Shown here: positions 1-12,631 of the stretch, in pieces
How positions within the stretch are numbered: the first letter of the stretch is position 1
How the letters are laid out: each line of letters begins with the position of its first letter
NCBI GenBank assembly: GCA_037013495.1
Contig: CM072808.1
Location: forward strand, 46,052,068-46,116,067
Length of the DNA: 64,000 bases
Direction: 5' to 3'
DNA from: Hippophae tibetana
Taxonomy: Eukaryota > Streptophyta > Magnoliopsida > Rosales > Elaeagnaceae
Notes under the pieces: generated by a model
Database searches by the model: none
The model's input: only the letters and a program-made list of their open reading frames with translations
What the model was told of the DNA's origin: nothing
Translations under genes and position numbers: made by a program

Positions 1-96
1 GTGTAACTTCTGATCTTGCATAAGATGTTGAAATAATGTATTTTGTTGAATCGTTAGTTTGGTCTGATTCTGTATGCCTTTAATCTTGCAACACAG

Positions 97-1274
97 TTAA
101 CCATGCTCCTCCCCCTGCTCCCGTACAAGCTAGCAGTGGTGGATCTTTGCTAGGAGGGATTGGATCAACCATCGCTCAGGGTATGTAGTCATTTATTTGC
201 TTTATGAGAATTTTTTTTTTACTTTTGTATTTATTTGTTGGGTTTTGATGCATACACGACATGTTATTTCAGGAATGGCTTTTGGTACTGGAAGTGCTGT
301 GGCTCACAGGGCTGTTGATTCTGTGATGGGTCCTAGGACCATCCAACATGAACAAGTTGTCTCTGAAGCTGCTGCTGCTGCTCCATCACCAGCATCTAAC
401 ATGGATGCATGCAATATTCACTCAAAGGCATTCCAAGATGTACGTGACACTTTATTTCTTGATAACTTTGTCAAATTTATTTGTGTATTTCTTGATAATT
501 TTGTTATCCTTGTTAGTATCTTCCTTTATGTGTAATATATTAGGTAGCATGCTGCTGATTTTTCTCTTGGGAGTTTTAGTTTGCAATATGAAATGAGAAG
601 GATGCTTATTGATCTATGGCATTATGTTTTTTAATTATGGGCTTAGATTTTTTTTTCTTTTTATTATACGCATCTAGTTGTCTACTCTTTACCAGTTTTT
701 ATAAATAGAACAATTTTACCATACCCGAAACTCCTACTGGCAATTTCTGTTTTCTTCTGTAGACTTACTGCTTGTGTCAATTTTCCACATTTGTTTGTTA
801 ATGACTTTAAATTTAGATTTTTGGACATCTATCCTCACTATATTAAGACTTTGGGATTTCCCGTTAAAGTTTAATAGGTTTTGGTTTCTCTTGTGCTATT
901 CGGTATCTAAAAATGAAAGAATAACCCTTGAAACTCCTATTTTCCCACTGCCATCCATAAATATTTTCTTTAGTATTTGAATCATGTTTCTGAAGTTACC
1001 AAGTATATTTTTACTCTGCAACATCTAATTGTTGATAGAAAAGGAAAAAAGAATGAATGTAGCGGTAATTTTCTTAACACAGGTATATCATGTTTTATGA
1101 AGTGACCTAGGTTTACTACGTGTAATAAAAAACGTGACTAGAATCCTAATGTTTTTTTAAAATCGTTTTGTGCAGTGCTTGAACGGCTATGGGAACGATA
1201 TCAGCAAATGTCAGTTTTACATGGATATGCTTTCAGAGTGCAGGAAGAACTCTGGTGGCATATTGAGTGCTTAA
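97..1274 (+). CDS. CHCHD2/CHCHD10-like twin CX9C mitochondrial protein (5' part outside window)
   Basis: Three exons are visible: 97-180, 273-439 and 1176-1274, joined by GT-AG introns with consistent phases and ending at a TAA stop. The visible protein has a Pro/Ala/Ser-rich stretch, then a Gly-rich hydrophobic segment (LLGGIGSTIAQGMAFGTG), then a C-terminal CHCH domain. That domain contains two CX9C motifs, CNIHSKAFQDC, whose second Cys is the first codon block of the last exon, and CQFYMDMLSEC. Twin CX9C proteins of this family are imported into the mitochondrial intermembrane space and oxidised by the Mia40/Erv1 relay; CHCHD2/10 relatives act around respiratory-complex stability and MICOS. 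The layout Gly-rich segment plus CHCH domain fits CHCHD2/10-like plant proteins rather than Cox17 or Cox19. The N terminus, start codon and promoter lie upstream of base 1, so the gene is partial only because of the window edge. I see no damage in the visible exons. Confidence 0.87.
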
Positions 1275-2889
1275 ATACTTTTTGTTTCTCGTGGCTGAAA
1301 AACATTCTATGAACTTTGCACTTTTTATCCTTTGTTTCTAAGTATTGATGAACTGGTGCTCCATTTTTGTGGTGAAATGGGGCAAATAATAATACTTTTT
1401 GACAGTACCAAACATGATAGCACTTGTTTTAAATTGGAACTTGGATTACAATTGGTTATGTCTTTTCTTTCACATTACTGCACTGTGATTGATGATAAAA
1501 TTATTTAATTTAAAGAGTTTGCTTTGGAATTGTTAATACGGTCTACTGCTTAATTGCTTTTGTTAGTTTACCTGTATTAATGCTTGGGTTTGGTTTAAAA
1601 CGGAGTTTGATTAAAGTGGCTTGGCCTAGGAATAAAAATGTTTCAAGTAATTTTGAGTATAATTATTTATAAAACATCCTTAAAACTAACAAAGATAATA
1701 ATTCAATAATATTTAAGGGGTTCAATAGCATGGAGTTTAATATTAACATGTGGTTAAATTTGAACTGTGTTTAATTTAAAGTGAAATGTTAATTTTTGTA
1801 TATTAAAAATGAGTTGGATATTAAATTTTTATAGTTATAAATTTTAAGAATTTTTTATCATATTTTTAAATTATTTCGGGAAGATAACAGGCATATGAAA
1901 GCATTGTTCTTTTTTAAATGTCATTATTGATAATATTTTTTAAAACATTAATTTTGGAGCTTGTTAAACACTTTAGTAAGTGCTTTGAAACATTAAAAAT
2001 CACTTCCAACCAAAAAAAAAAAAACTTCCAAATGGACCTGTAACCTCTCCATAGATTCTAGAAGAATCTGGGCATTTAGAGCCACGCATTTGATTGCGCA
2101 TCCATTGGGAAAATGATAATGTTAACTTGATGGCCACAATACATCAATTTATGAAAGAGTAATTATATATTAGGTATGTAAATTTGAGTGTAATTTTAAA
2201 TAATATTACACCATATTATTAGTCTGTGTTTGGTTGGTTATATAGCCACTGGTTTTCTAGTGGTGGTAGCTAGCTAGGATGTTTCACATATTATAAATTA
2301 GAATATCTATTTAATCAATAAAGCTATTTAAGGCTGGAGGATCTTGTCCCCAATTTTCATTAGAATCCCATCTAATGTTATTAAATTAGGTATCTGCAAT
2401 GTAACATAACATGCTGGAGGATGTTGTCCCCAATTTTCCTTCGTTATTGTCCTCATTTTTGTTTCCGATCAAAGAATTCCTACAAGAATTTGCCCGATCA
2501 AAGAAAATCATTACAACTAGGCCACAAGAAATTTACAAATAAATAAGAACACATTTATGTTAATAAAGAAAGAAAGTTGAATCCGTTTATTATTTGATTT
2601 TTTTTTATCTATTATCAAAATATCAATTTCATTAATTAACTTTAGCATGAATGTAATAGATAGAGATGATTATAAGTTGTTAAGATCTTTGACCAAAATT
2701 TCACCGTTACATTGAAAAGATAAACAACTAATATTCAATGCTAGCCTTGCACGTTAGTTTCACTTCCTATCCTATTTTCCCCATATGAATCTAAAACATG
2801 CAACATCCATTAAACTTCTTAAAAAGCACTTTTTTATTTACATTTATTTTTTCCCCATCTTTTAAGTTAAAATTGAGATTAATTTGTCA
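1275..2889. other. Intergenic region, no gene seen
   Basis: AT-rich sequence between two convergent genes. The first few hundred bases are probably the 3' UTR of the CHCH gene. A short phrase, gctggaggat followed by ttgtccccaattttc, occurs twice with one or two mismatches, near 2333 and 2412, suggesting a small local duplication. Around 1960-2040 the sequence resembles hAT-type MITE remnants, with an 'aaatcacttcca' style terminus. No reading frame of interest was found. Confidence 0.6.
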
Positions 2890-5800
2890 TCATAATCTAC
2901 CCTTAAGAAAGTTGATGCACAGTCTCTTCCATATCTCCCTATCTGGCTCACGTGCCTCCACCTTTGCCTTCAAGTCTTCAGCTTCAGATTCCTAAGCCAA
3001 AACAACTCAATTAAAATAATAATAATAATAATAACAATAACAAACAAATAAATTTTCAATTCCGAAACCAAAACTAAGATGGATAAATTTGTAAATTTAG
3101 GGGAAAAATACATTTGCTTGTAATCTTGAAGCACTTTTTGCTCTATATTGAAACGAGTAGATGTAATAATAAACATATAATGCTCTAACTCAAACATGCA
3201 TGAACATAATTTAGAGTATCTTTGCTTATCTTTATGTTAAAAAAACAGTTTTGAGATAATGTGATTTTAGAAAGAAGTGCATAATTTGTGCTTCCTAGTA
3301 CAAGGATGAAATGTGATTTATGAGCCTGAAAATACCTGAGATACTTTAATTTTAATTTGGTTGGTTATGGATTATTTTTTACAATAAGAAACGTTTTTAT
3401 TGATTTTTGGAGACGATGAAAAGAAACGTACCATTAAAACTTGATATGAGTTATTAAAAAAACAAAGGAGTAAAATGTAAAAATGATGCCTAAACTTTAA
3501 TTAATTCACATATATATTTTTAAACTTTTAAAACATATAATTTGGTTCTCAAATTTTTAAAACTTCAAACATATATTCCTGAACTTTTAAATCATCACAT
3601 ATAGATCTAATTTTTATTTAAACATATATATTTTTGTAACCAAGTTAAGACCTATGTATAAAAAATTTAAAAATTTAAGAATTAAATTATGAAATTTAAA
3701 AGTTGAAGTACCCATGTAAAATTTTAAAATTTTAAGAATCAAACTCTATGTTCTAAAAGTTCAGAAAGTTACACGTGAATTTAGTTAAAGTTTAAAAACA
3801 CATTTTATAATTAAAAAAATAAGGAATAACAAGTAGAAATTGAAAAAGTGAAAAATAAAAAGATAAATAGTAGGGTACCAAAATGTAATGGAGGTTGACT
3901 AAGCGATCAATAAGGTTAAGAAGTATATCTTTTGTGTATTCAGGGTGGCCTTGGATGCCCATTATGTGATCTTCAAACCTAAACATCTCCACTCCTGTCT
4001 TATCCGACCAAGCTAGCAACTCAGCCTTTGGTGGAAGCTCCCACACCTAATTAAACATGAATTATTCACATTTATTATCAATCACTAACATTTTTATCAA
4101 TACCCAAATATAACTTTTTATTTAAATTAATTACGCTAACTAAGTTTATAATCCAATCGTATATAGTTTATATAAATTATTAACGAAGCAAAGAAATTCA
4201 TATAACATAATATATTTATGACAGTTAATTACTTTACATAATTTGATTAGTATTTGTATGCATGAAACACTGCAATTTTAATTAGAATAAATTAAAACGT
4301 GTTAGGTAAGTTAAGATTGAGAATTACAAACCTCATCTCTATGGATTTCATATATGGAGAGCATAGGAGGCACTTTGAGAGAAGAAAGAAGCTTTGATGA
4401 TGATGATAAATGGACAGTTCTGATTCCTATATCCCATCCAGTGATTGCACGGCCAGATTTGCCGCCTAGTGCACGGCTCAAAATCTACGTATCCATATTA
4501 TAAACAATATATCATATTAAAAGACCATAATTAAGAAACTTTTTTTTTCTTTTTTGGGTTAATTAAACACTTGCATGCCAATTTCTTTTACCAACCGATA
4601 TTTAGAGAGAGAGAGAGAGAGAAGAAGGAGAGAGAGAGAGAGAGAGAGAAGAAGGAGAGAGAGAGAGAGAGAGAGAAGAAGGAGAGAGAGAGGGGGGGAG
4701 GGGGAACCTTGAAAAATGGTATATATACTCATGGAGGAGCCACATGTATCTTAAAGGGGTCACTTGCTCCCTCAACTTTTATTGTATTTATAAATATATA
4801 TTTTTATTTTATAAAAATATGTAATAATGTTTGCTCTCAAATTTATTATTTCAACAAATTTTCTTTCATTTTGTCATACTAGGTAACTATTTAAAATCTA
4901 CTTATATATTTTTACTTTTATAATATTATATAACTCTTACTAATAGTAGAAATATAAAGTTCATCCTATCATTAATTTTTCTAGTTAAAATTTTCTAACC
5001 CTATTGTTAATTAAAAAAAAAAAGAAATCATAATTATCATCTTTTAAAAGTATTAAAATTTGTTAAATCTTTACAACATTTACCATCAATATTTTAACAT
5101 TATTTTACAATAACTTCATTAAAAAAACATCATTTAATTTTTATTAGTGTCATTCAAGGTGCTAAATTCATCTAATTTTACTATTAAATTTATAAATAAT
5201 ACCCCCTCGAAAACAATTCCCGATTATGATATGATTCAAATTAATAATATATATTGTACACTAAAAATCTAATATCTGATTGTATAATTCAAACTAAGTT
5301 GTGTGTGTTCCTGTTAGTGTTTTTCAATCACAAGTTACACATATTTCGATATTATAAAACATTAGAATTAGTTTAATGAATTATTTATTTCAAATAATAA
5401 AATAAATATATATATTTATTTACTAATAAAAATTTAAAAAATAAGTTAACAAAACTTTTTTTATACTATTTTTTATTTTAATCGATCTCAAATGTATAAA
5501 AAATACAAATGAGATGTCAGAATAAAATTAGTGAAGGTATATATGTTACGTTTACCAAAAATAAAAATAAAAATAAAAATTAACAATTAATTTAATTAAA
5601 AATAATTCGTATAGTTTGCAAAGTGCCAAATTGACACCCCCACGTGACTAGTGCTTTCATCTCTATTCAAAGAGAGTAAAGAACGTAACATAAGGTGGTG
5701 GAGTGGTCCTAAAGCTTGGTTTAACATAATAAATCAATCTAATATTCTAATAGTTACAAGTGGAGACATATGCATGCATGTTAAACCATAATTTAACCAA

Positions 5801-8800
5801 CTTAAAAACTGTTTAGCAAAACATTGTATTCCTATTGGCAGGCAATAATTCGAAAGGGTAATTAAACTTTAGAACTTTTTTTAAGAGGACAAGTCTAATA
5901 TCGAGATATTCAATAAGTAAAAAAAAAAAAAAACCCTGCAATATTAAATTATTAATTAAATAGAGATTTATTTTCGAAGAATGCCATTAATTAACTACAT
6001 AAATTTGTGTTGATACCTATAGTTTAGTAACAAAATAAAATTTCCTATACATACTCATTTTACATTCAATTGCATCATTTTATAATTTAAGCATAACATT
6101 AATTTTCAAATTTTAATTAAATTTATACAATAACTCATCAAATTTTTAAAACTTAAGTTTTGATCTCCGAACTTTTAATACTTCACACCTAGGTTCATAA
6201 ATTTTTAAAATTTACACTTAAGTCTTAATTTAACTACTAAAATACATATTTATGAACCAAAAATTTAAAACATATATGTCAAATTTTAAAAATTAAGAGA
6301 CTAAATTATAAGATTTAAAAGTTTAAAAACTTATGTGTAAAATTTTAAGTGTTTTATGATCAAATCATATGTTTTATATGAAAATTTAGTTAAAGTTTGG
6401 AGACAAATGTTAGACTTTTAACCTATAATTTATTTTACTTTTATTCAATTATAATATTTTGGTTATTGTGTGATCTTTTAGAAAATATAAGTTAAAAAAA
6501 AAGCATACTTTACTTAAAAAGTGAGTGTACAAGATGATTTTATAATAAATATTAATTAAACAAATAAATAAAAAGATGAAACTTGGATGATAATCAATTT
6601 ATAGCGTGTAGACAATGTGTTATACTCGCAGCAGTCTCATTGTCATAGATCATCATCGCTAAGGAACAAGAACAAATACTTACTGTACAAAATATACATA
6701 CATGATCTTTTCTTCTCATATGTAGGATCCATTTCAAAATAGAGTTCACGACACTCAAGTTTTATGGAAGGAAGATTATATATATGTAACTTGAATTTTA
6801 ATATATTTCAAATTATATGTAAATATATTATTGATTATTATAACGCAACTTGTTTTGTATCACGATTTCAATTTACATAACTCATATAAATGCTCTATTA
6901 AGATTTTATGTAAAAGAAAATTAATAAAAACGTTATAAATATAGTTTACAATTTTTAAATTATTATTGAGATTTAATATTTATATTTATTTTTAAACAAA
7001 AATAATAATTTAATGTAAATATGATATTTATAATATTATAAATATAATATATTATAAAATTTAATCTAATTATAAAATGTATTAATCCTATATATATATA
7101 TATTATTTTTAACAAATCAAATCAAAATTTTAAATTTAAATGAGTTGGAGTTGGAAGGTGACTTTGTCCACCGACAGTTGTCGAATGACACGATAAACAT
7201 GACACGAAGGGTTACACTTGTAAACTTTTTGTCCACATCAAGAGGCAAGTGAGATCCCATTACATATTTATTTTATATTTTATATTTTATATTTTATTAT
7301 ATATGTGTGTCTCAGGATTGATTATTCTATTTATTTAACACAAAATTCTACAAATAAGATTATATAATCTTTTATTTTACATACCCGAAAAAAATCGAAT
7401 CTTTACCTCTTCGAAACAGACAAACAATGCATAGATGTGAAATGTTTAACAAAAGTTAATAGAGATATTGTTTAATTTGGTTTATTAAATTTTTGATTAA
7501 AACATTAAATAATTACTATATACTATACATTTTACTTTTGTGGGTAACATGTAACGAAATCATTTATAAGTTAAAAGTTTGATTTTCAATGCCAAACGAA
7601 ATCATTTATAAGTTAAAAGTTTGATTTTCAATGCCAAAATATATACACATTTGTTATATTAATGTAATATTTTGAACAAATATTTAGTATATAGTTAAAA
7701 CATTCCACATGTTAAAAAACCTTATCTAGCTTGTTCCTAAATCTTATTAAAAAATTATAAATAAAAAAATAGTAATCTAGACCATGATAGAAGACAGCAT
7801 GCCATAATTATTTATATCGTACAAACTGAAACAATTATATAAAAAACTAATCACTTATATATTTTTGTAAAATAATTATAAATAAATATCATAATATGAA
7901 TTACCTAAAAATATCTATAAAAAAAAATTATATATCATGAACATATTTATAATAACATTAACATTATTTGTTAGAGAGTGAATCTTAACAACAACAAAAT
8001 CAATCATGATTATTGGGTAAGGCATATAAAGCTTTACAAAACCCAAGTAACGTCACTTACTTTGTTCCCCTCCAACCGTACGTATCCCATAAACCCATCC
8101 CACTTAAGCTGAATTTCCAACCGAATTATTATTATTATATTTTTTTTAATAATTAATTCCAAAACCATTGATTAATCACGAATACTAATTAAGACTTGTA
8201 AAAGAAGTTATTGATTTCTATTGATTCAATTAATGAATGATTTTACAAGCGATTTGTTATATAGTACTGCATGCATATATTACAAAGAAATAACTAGTAA
8301 CAGACTATACAGACTATACATGAGAACAAGACTATATCCAATTTGTCATCTATTTTTTTTTAATTAAATAATATTTTTATATGATTTAAATATGTTATTT
8401 GAAATATACGTCTTACTGCAACATCATAACATCATCACAAGGTGGATTACATTTTTTTTCATCTATTTTAATTAGCCTGAATAAATTAATATATATGATT
8501 TAAAATTAACTAACAATATTTGGCCTTTTCTTTTCCTAATTAATATGTAAATCGTAGGCTACGTGTACAACCGTATACTGTTCATTTCATTATTACTATA
8601 TAATTTTTATTGCTTGTTCGTCTGGAAACGTTTTTTTTTTCACCGTAAATTATTATAAATTTGTGGTTCATCCTAGTAAAATATATGATATGCTTATTTA
8701 CATATCATATGAAATTTTATAAATAAATAATTTTTTTACTTTTTGAAATTAAATTATTCTACTATATGTCCCATTATAAAACTATTACATTTTCTATTGG

Positions 8801-10555
8801 TTTCTTAATTTTTCATAATAATAATTATTATTCATATCATTTATTAATATATCTTATTATAAATAAAATTTGTTGTTAAATAAAATAGAATTCATAATAA
8901 TTAATAATAAAATTTGTTTTTGGAATTTTCCTTAAAAAAAATCAGAATTAGGATTATCCCAAAGTCAAAAATCGTACGGCACTTGGACCACTTTCTTTAT
9001 CAAATTTTAAACATGTGATCTTAAATTTAAATAATTAATATAATATTTTGGTTATTTTATAAATTAAATATATTGATAATTAGTTATATTTTTTAAAATT
9101 AACGTATTTTAGTTATTTTATTATTATATATTTAAATAATTTAATTATTTTTGTAACTTAAAATGAATTGAAGCAGAGTTCGTACAGGCTAGAATAGAAA
9201 AATGTCCTAAAATATTGGAAATTAACAATAAAAATATATAGTTATTAAAGCAAATACCTTAATAAAGTAATTAAAATATTTAATTTAATTAAAATATATA
9301 AATGTGAGAATTTAAAGTTAATAGAGAAACCGTTGAAGACTGCAATAAATCTCACAACCACGAGGACATTATAATCTCACTCTTTTTCTTCTTTTTTATT
9401 CCAATATAATATCACTCTTCAAAAATCCTTATGATTATAATTCATAATAAAATAATTTAATTAGCACCAATAAATATGTTTTTTACTTTAATTTTTTTTT
9501 TCAAAGCTTATTAATTATCTTCAACTGCTATAAAAAAATCATGCTATTTGTATCGTTCTTAAAAAATATATTAAAAATACTTATCTTTGTACTCATATTT
9601 TAACTTCTATATATCATGATACATAATATAATTGTTAACTTATATCATTTATATCATAATACATAATAAAATTATTAAAAATTAAAAAAAAAATTATATA
9701 TTTTTCTAAATAACTATAACATGTATCGTAATATCAATAAAAACAAACCAAGATAAATTTAGGAAACTATAACATTCAAGCAACTTACTATTTCCATGAG
9801 ACGTCCACCCAATATTTTGATTTACTAATAATTGAACATCTTACTTAATTGATGACACCAATTCGCATTTTTCACAAATTGGTCACACATTAACATGCCC
9901 AATTTTCCACATTTTAAAAGTTGTTAAATTAATGTTTTAATTAATAATATCATAAAGTTTACCTTTTAGTTAACTTTCTTTTACCCATTTTCTATGATAT
10001 GATACAGATATTTTATTATTTTTGTTTATAAAATTATTATATTTTAATAAAAAATTATTAAAATAATACACCAAATAATAACATAAAAAAAACATTTTTA
10101 AAACGTGTAGTAATTATTTTTGCTGACACTTTAGTAAAAAGCAACAGCACAAAACATATTTAAATAACAGATCAAATAATCAAATACCATATCATGAGAA
10201 CTGAAAATGGAAAATAATAATAATAAATTAAAAAATAATTTACCTGGTGTCCAAAGCAAATACCTAGAACTTTTTTCTTCATAGAATCCAATTTAATCAA
10301 GAGACTGAAAAGCTTAGAGATCCAAAAATCATTACCATGGGCATCTTTACTACTACCACTAATCACAAAACCATCGTAGCTTTCAATTTCGTTATCTTTT
10401 GGGAAATCACCTTCAACAACTCTATAAAGATCCCAACTCTCACCTTCCTCTCCTAACATTGTCACAAAAACTCCAAAGTAACCTCCGTACATTTTCTTCA
10501 CATATTCTGAATCTTCTGCACATAACAGAACACCAAATTTTTGCCCAGCTCCCAT
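2890..10555 (-). CDS. Gamma-glutamyl peptidase (class I glutamine amidotransferase-like), GGP1/3/5 type
   Basis: Four exons on the minus strand: 10555-10244, 4484-4332, 4046-3879 and 2991-2890. All have GT-AG borders and phase 0 joins, giving 244 residues, close to the roughly 250 usual for the plant family. Exon 1 ends in LGICFGHQ, the nucleophile elbow with catalytic Cys100; exon 3 carries QGHPEY with His189 and Glu191, completing the Cys-His-Glu triad. There is no signal peptide, consistent with a cytosolic enzyme. In Arabidopsis the homologues cleave the gamma-glutamyl residue from glutathione conjugates during glucosinolate and camalexin synthesis; in plants without glucosinolates the role is probably general glutathione-conjugate turnover. 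The start is the Met of MGAGQKFGVLLCAEDSEYV, just after a CT-rich leader. Intron 1 is about 5.76 kb, very long for this family, and holds a GA microsatellite and a foldback repeat. No frameshift or stop was seen in the exons. Confidence 0.87.
3489..3800. repeat. Foldback (MITE-like) repeat, copy 1
   Basis: About 310 bp in intron 3 of the peptidase gene. The left half (actttaattaattcac, then alternating poly-A/T phrases such as ttctcaaatttttaaaa) is mirrored as an imperfect reverse complement in the right half, which ends gtgaatttagttaaagttt. Similar copies lie at 6112-6404 and 52335-52632. It is probably a non-autonomous DNA transposon; target-site duplications cannot be resolved in AT-rich flanks. 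Confidence 0.6.
4604..4705. repeat. GA-rich microsatellite with a higher-order pattern
   Basis: A run of (GA)n interrupted three times by AGAAGG, then a G-rich tail. It lies in intron 1 of the peptidase gene, about 120 bp upstream of the exon 2 acceptor when read on the minus strand, where it is a CT-rich tract. The open frame across it (Arg/Glu/Lys repeats) is a by-product of the repeat and is not called as a gene. Confidence 0.9.
6112..6404. repeat. Foldback (MITE-like) repeat, copy 2
   Basis: Same family as 3489-3800, inside intron 1 of the peptidase gene. The left arm contains aaatttttaaaacttaag; the right arm ends aaaatttagttaaagtttgg, and the arms are imperfect inverse complements. Arm identity is modest, so it is an old copy. 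Confidence 0.55.
7553..7636. repeat. Perfect 42-bp tandem duplication
   Basis: Two adjacent identical 42-bp units (7553-7594 and 7595-7636), each beginning aacgaaatcatttataag, in intron 1 of the peptidase gene. Perfect identity implies a recent slippage or repair event, or an assembly artefact. Confidence 0.93.
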
Positions 10556-10690
10556 TCTCTCTCTCTCTCTCTATGTGTGATTAAAACAATTAAATAAGGG
10601 GTATTTTAATTTCTAATTAGGATTTTGAAGTGAATATTTTTCTTTCCAATATTTGTTTGTATTGGTGTGAGAGAGAGAGAGAGAGATAAA
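10556..10690 (-). promoter_or_regulatory. CT-rich leader and GA-rich upstream tract of the peptidase gene
   Basis: Immediately before the start codon, read on the minus strand, is a run of about 16 bases of alternating GA (TCTC on the plus strand, 10557-10571). A second (GA)n run lies at about 10671-10686. GA/CT tracts like these are common around plant transcription start sites. No clear TATA box was assigned. Confidence 0.4.
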
Positions 10691-11269
10691 TGGGTTATTC
10701 TGAAGAATACTGATAATGGTTTTGTTATTTTGCTGAAAACACAGAGCTTGTTTTAAAGTGTTGGGTTTTCGAAACAGGGCGTGTTTGGCCATCTAATTTA
10801 CGGTTCTTACCAAGTCTTGTTTTGCCATAGTTGCCCTTCTTCTTTTATTTTTTTTATTTTTAATATCGATCTGTCAGCAACTCATTGTTCAATTCATCTT
10901 GTTTTAATTAAAAAAAAGTCTTTATATATGAACAAGATGTATTATTTAATTATTAGTTTGAAAAAGTGAGTTCATTTATTTGAATAACCTTATTTTTTTA
11001 TCCTATCAATTATTGTATAATAATAATAATTTGATGTATAATATTTTTTAATTTAAAATAGATATTTAATCAAGTCGTTTATATTAAATTTTTAAATTAT
11101 TTTTTATTCATTAATTTTGATAAAATAGGTTAACTAAATATAAATAAAATTATTTTTATAATTTTTTATTAAAATATTTTTTTTCTTGTCAAATCATTAA
11201 AATAAAATTAAAAACATCGATAAAACATTATTACAACAATTTTCTATATATTATATATATTTTCGTTAA

Positions 11270-11750
11270 AATGTTAAAATATTGAACAAAATATAAAAAA
11301 CATAAATTCTTAATTTTTTTCTTTCAAAGTAAACATTTCAATTCAATTTTTAGTACTTTTGTAGTAGATAATATATTCTATTTTTTAACATTTTTATTAT
11401 ATATATAAATACTTTTAAAAATAAATAATCAATAAAATTTATTTTCATACTATCGAGATTTAACTTATTTATAATAATTACAATTAGATAATCTACTTAA
11501 TTATTTCAAATTTTTTAAATATTTATTCTGCAATATTTTAAAAATATTTTTTTTATTATAGCATATTTTAATTAATTAATTAATTTATTGATAAATATAA
11601 GTATTTTATGTATTTAAAAAATAAATTTATTAAATAATAATAATTGATTTTTTTGATGTTTTATAAAAAAATTCATATTTTTTTTAGAATTTTCATTATT
11701 TTTTCCCAAAATTTCAATTAACAACAACAATATATTTGACATTTTCAACA
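11270..11750. repeat. Dispersed AT-rich repeat, copy A
   Basis: About 480 bp that recurs as a tandem pair at 31370-32165. Shared phrases include tatataaatacttttaaaa, ataaataatcaataaaattt and a final 'aatttcaattaacaacaac'-like end. A copia element is inserted just beyond its right end. No coding potential is visible; the class is unknown (possibly a MITE or a non-autonomous LTR fragment). Confidence 0.55.
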
Positions 11751-11795
11751 TTAATATATTAAACTTTAATTAAAACTCAAAATTTTAATAATAAT

Positions 11796-12020
11796 TTAGA
11801 CTTTTAAAGAATATTATTAGTATTGTAGAGGCTGTAAAACTAATGTAAATCAAGTTGTAATTTAATTGTTGATACCAACTATTATATTCTTAGATTAGTG
11901 GACATTTGTCTAATTTCTTATTCTTATTTATAGTATTGTATTATCATCAGAATTAACAGAGAATAAAGAGTAAGAATATACTCCAGTTTATCTCAATCAT
12001 ATCTCGTAATATAATCTTCA
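11796..12020 (+). repeat. Left LTR of the copia element
   Basis: Begins ttagactttt (canonical TG altered), ends cttca. It matches 16806-17031 along its length. The end abuts the primer binding site directly. Confidence 0.88.
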
Positions 12021-12032
12021 TGGTATCAGAGC
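12021..12032 (+). other. Primer binding site (initiator tRNA-Met type)
   Basis: tggtatcagagc lies immediately after the left LTR, the classic plant copia primer site complementary to the 3' end of initiator tRNA-Met. Confidence 0.9.
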
Positions 12033-12631
12033 ATTTCTGAAATCCAATTTTGTTTTCTCCCCAATTCTGTTTGAGGAAGTTTTTTGTTTTTCTCTGAAAT
12101 TCACTCACTGAGTTGAGCTCAAATCTATTTCCAAGAGCAGTGCAAGTATTCATAGAAACTGGGATTTTGCAACATTAGCATAGCAGCTTCTGCTCGAGAT
12201 TTTTAGTTCTCGACCCAATTATTGTGAGTTCCATCTCTCCTCATACCAGTCATTATCGAGAGTCGCTGACCACCCAAAATCGTGAGACATTAGTCATCAA
12301 ATCTCGTGAAACTCAAGCACTATTAAACCATCTGTCCATCGTCGTTGATCATCTAGTTCATCGTCATCGCCATCTAGTTCAGTCAGTAAGTCCCACAAAT
12401 CTCAGTTCCAAAAATCTGTTCCTATATTTGCATTATGTTTCCAATACGTACTGCATTCTGCTTCTATATTTGTGATTTAACCCAACCTGGTCCATCTAGC
12501 CCAACCTGGTTCAACCCAACCTAGCCCAGTAACAAATTTCATCCCCGCCCAACTCGCACCAATAAAAAATAGCAACCCATATTGGTAGGCCCAAATCAAC
12601 CCACATATAAACCTCATTTAAAATAACGCCA

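Noticed and set aside
197..535. A 112-codon plus-strand frame
   Set aside because: It reads through an intron on either side of the CHCH gene's second exon; the spliced model explains the conserved part better.
4571..4882. Open frame encoding Arg/Glu/Lys repeats
   Set aside because: It is the translation of the (GA)n microsatellite and lies within an intron on the opposite strand to the gene.
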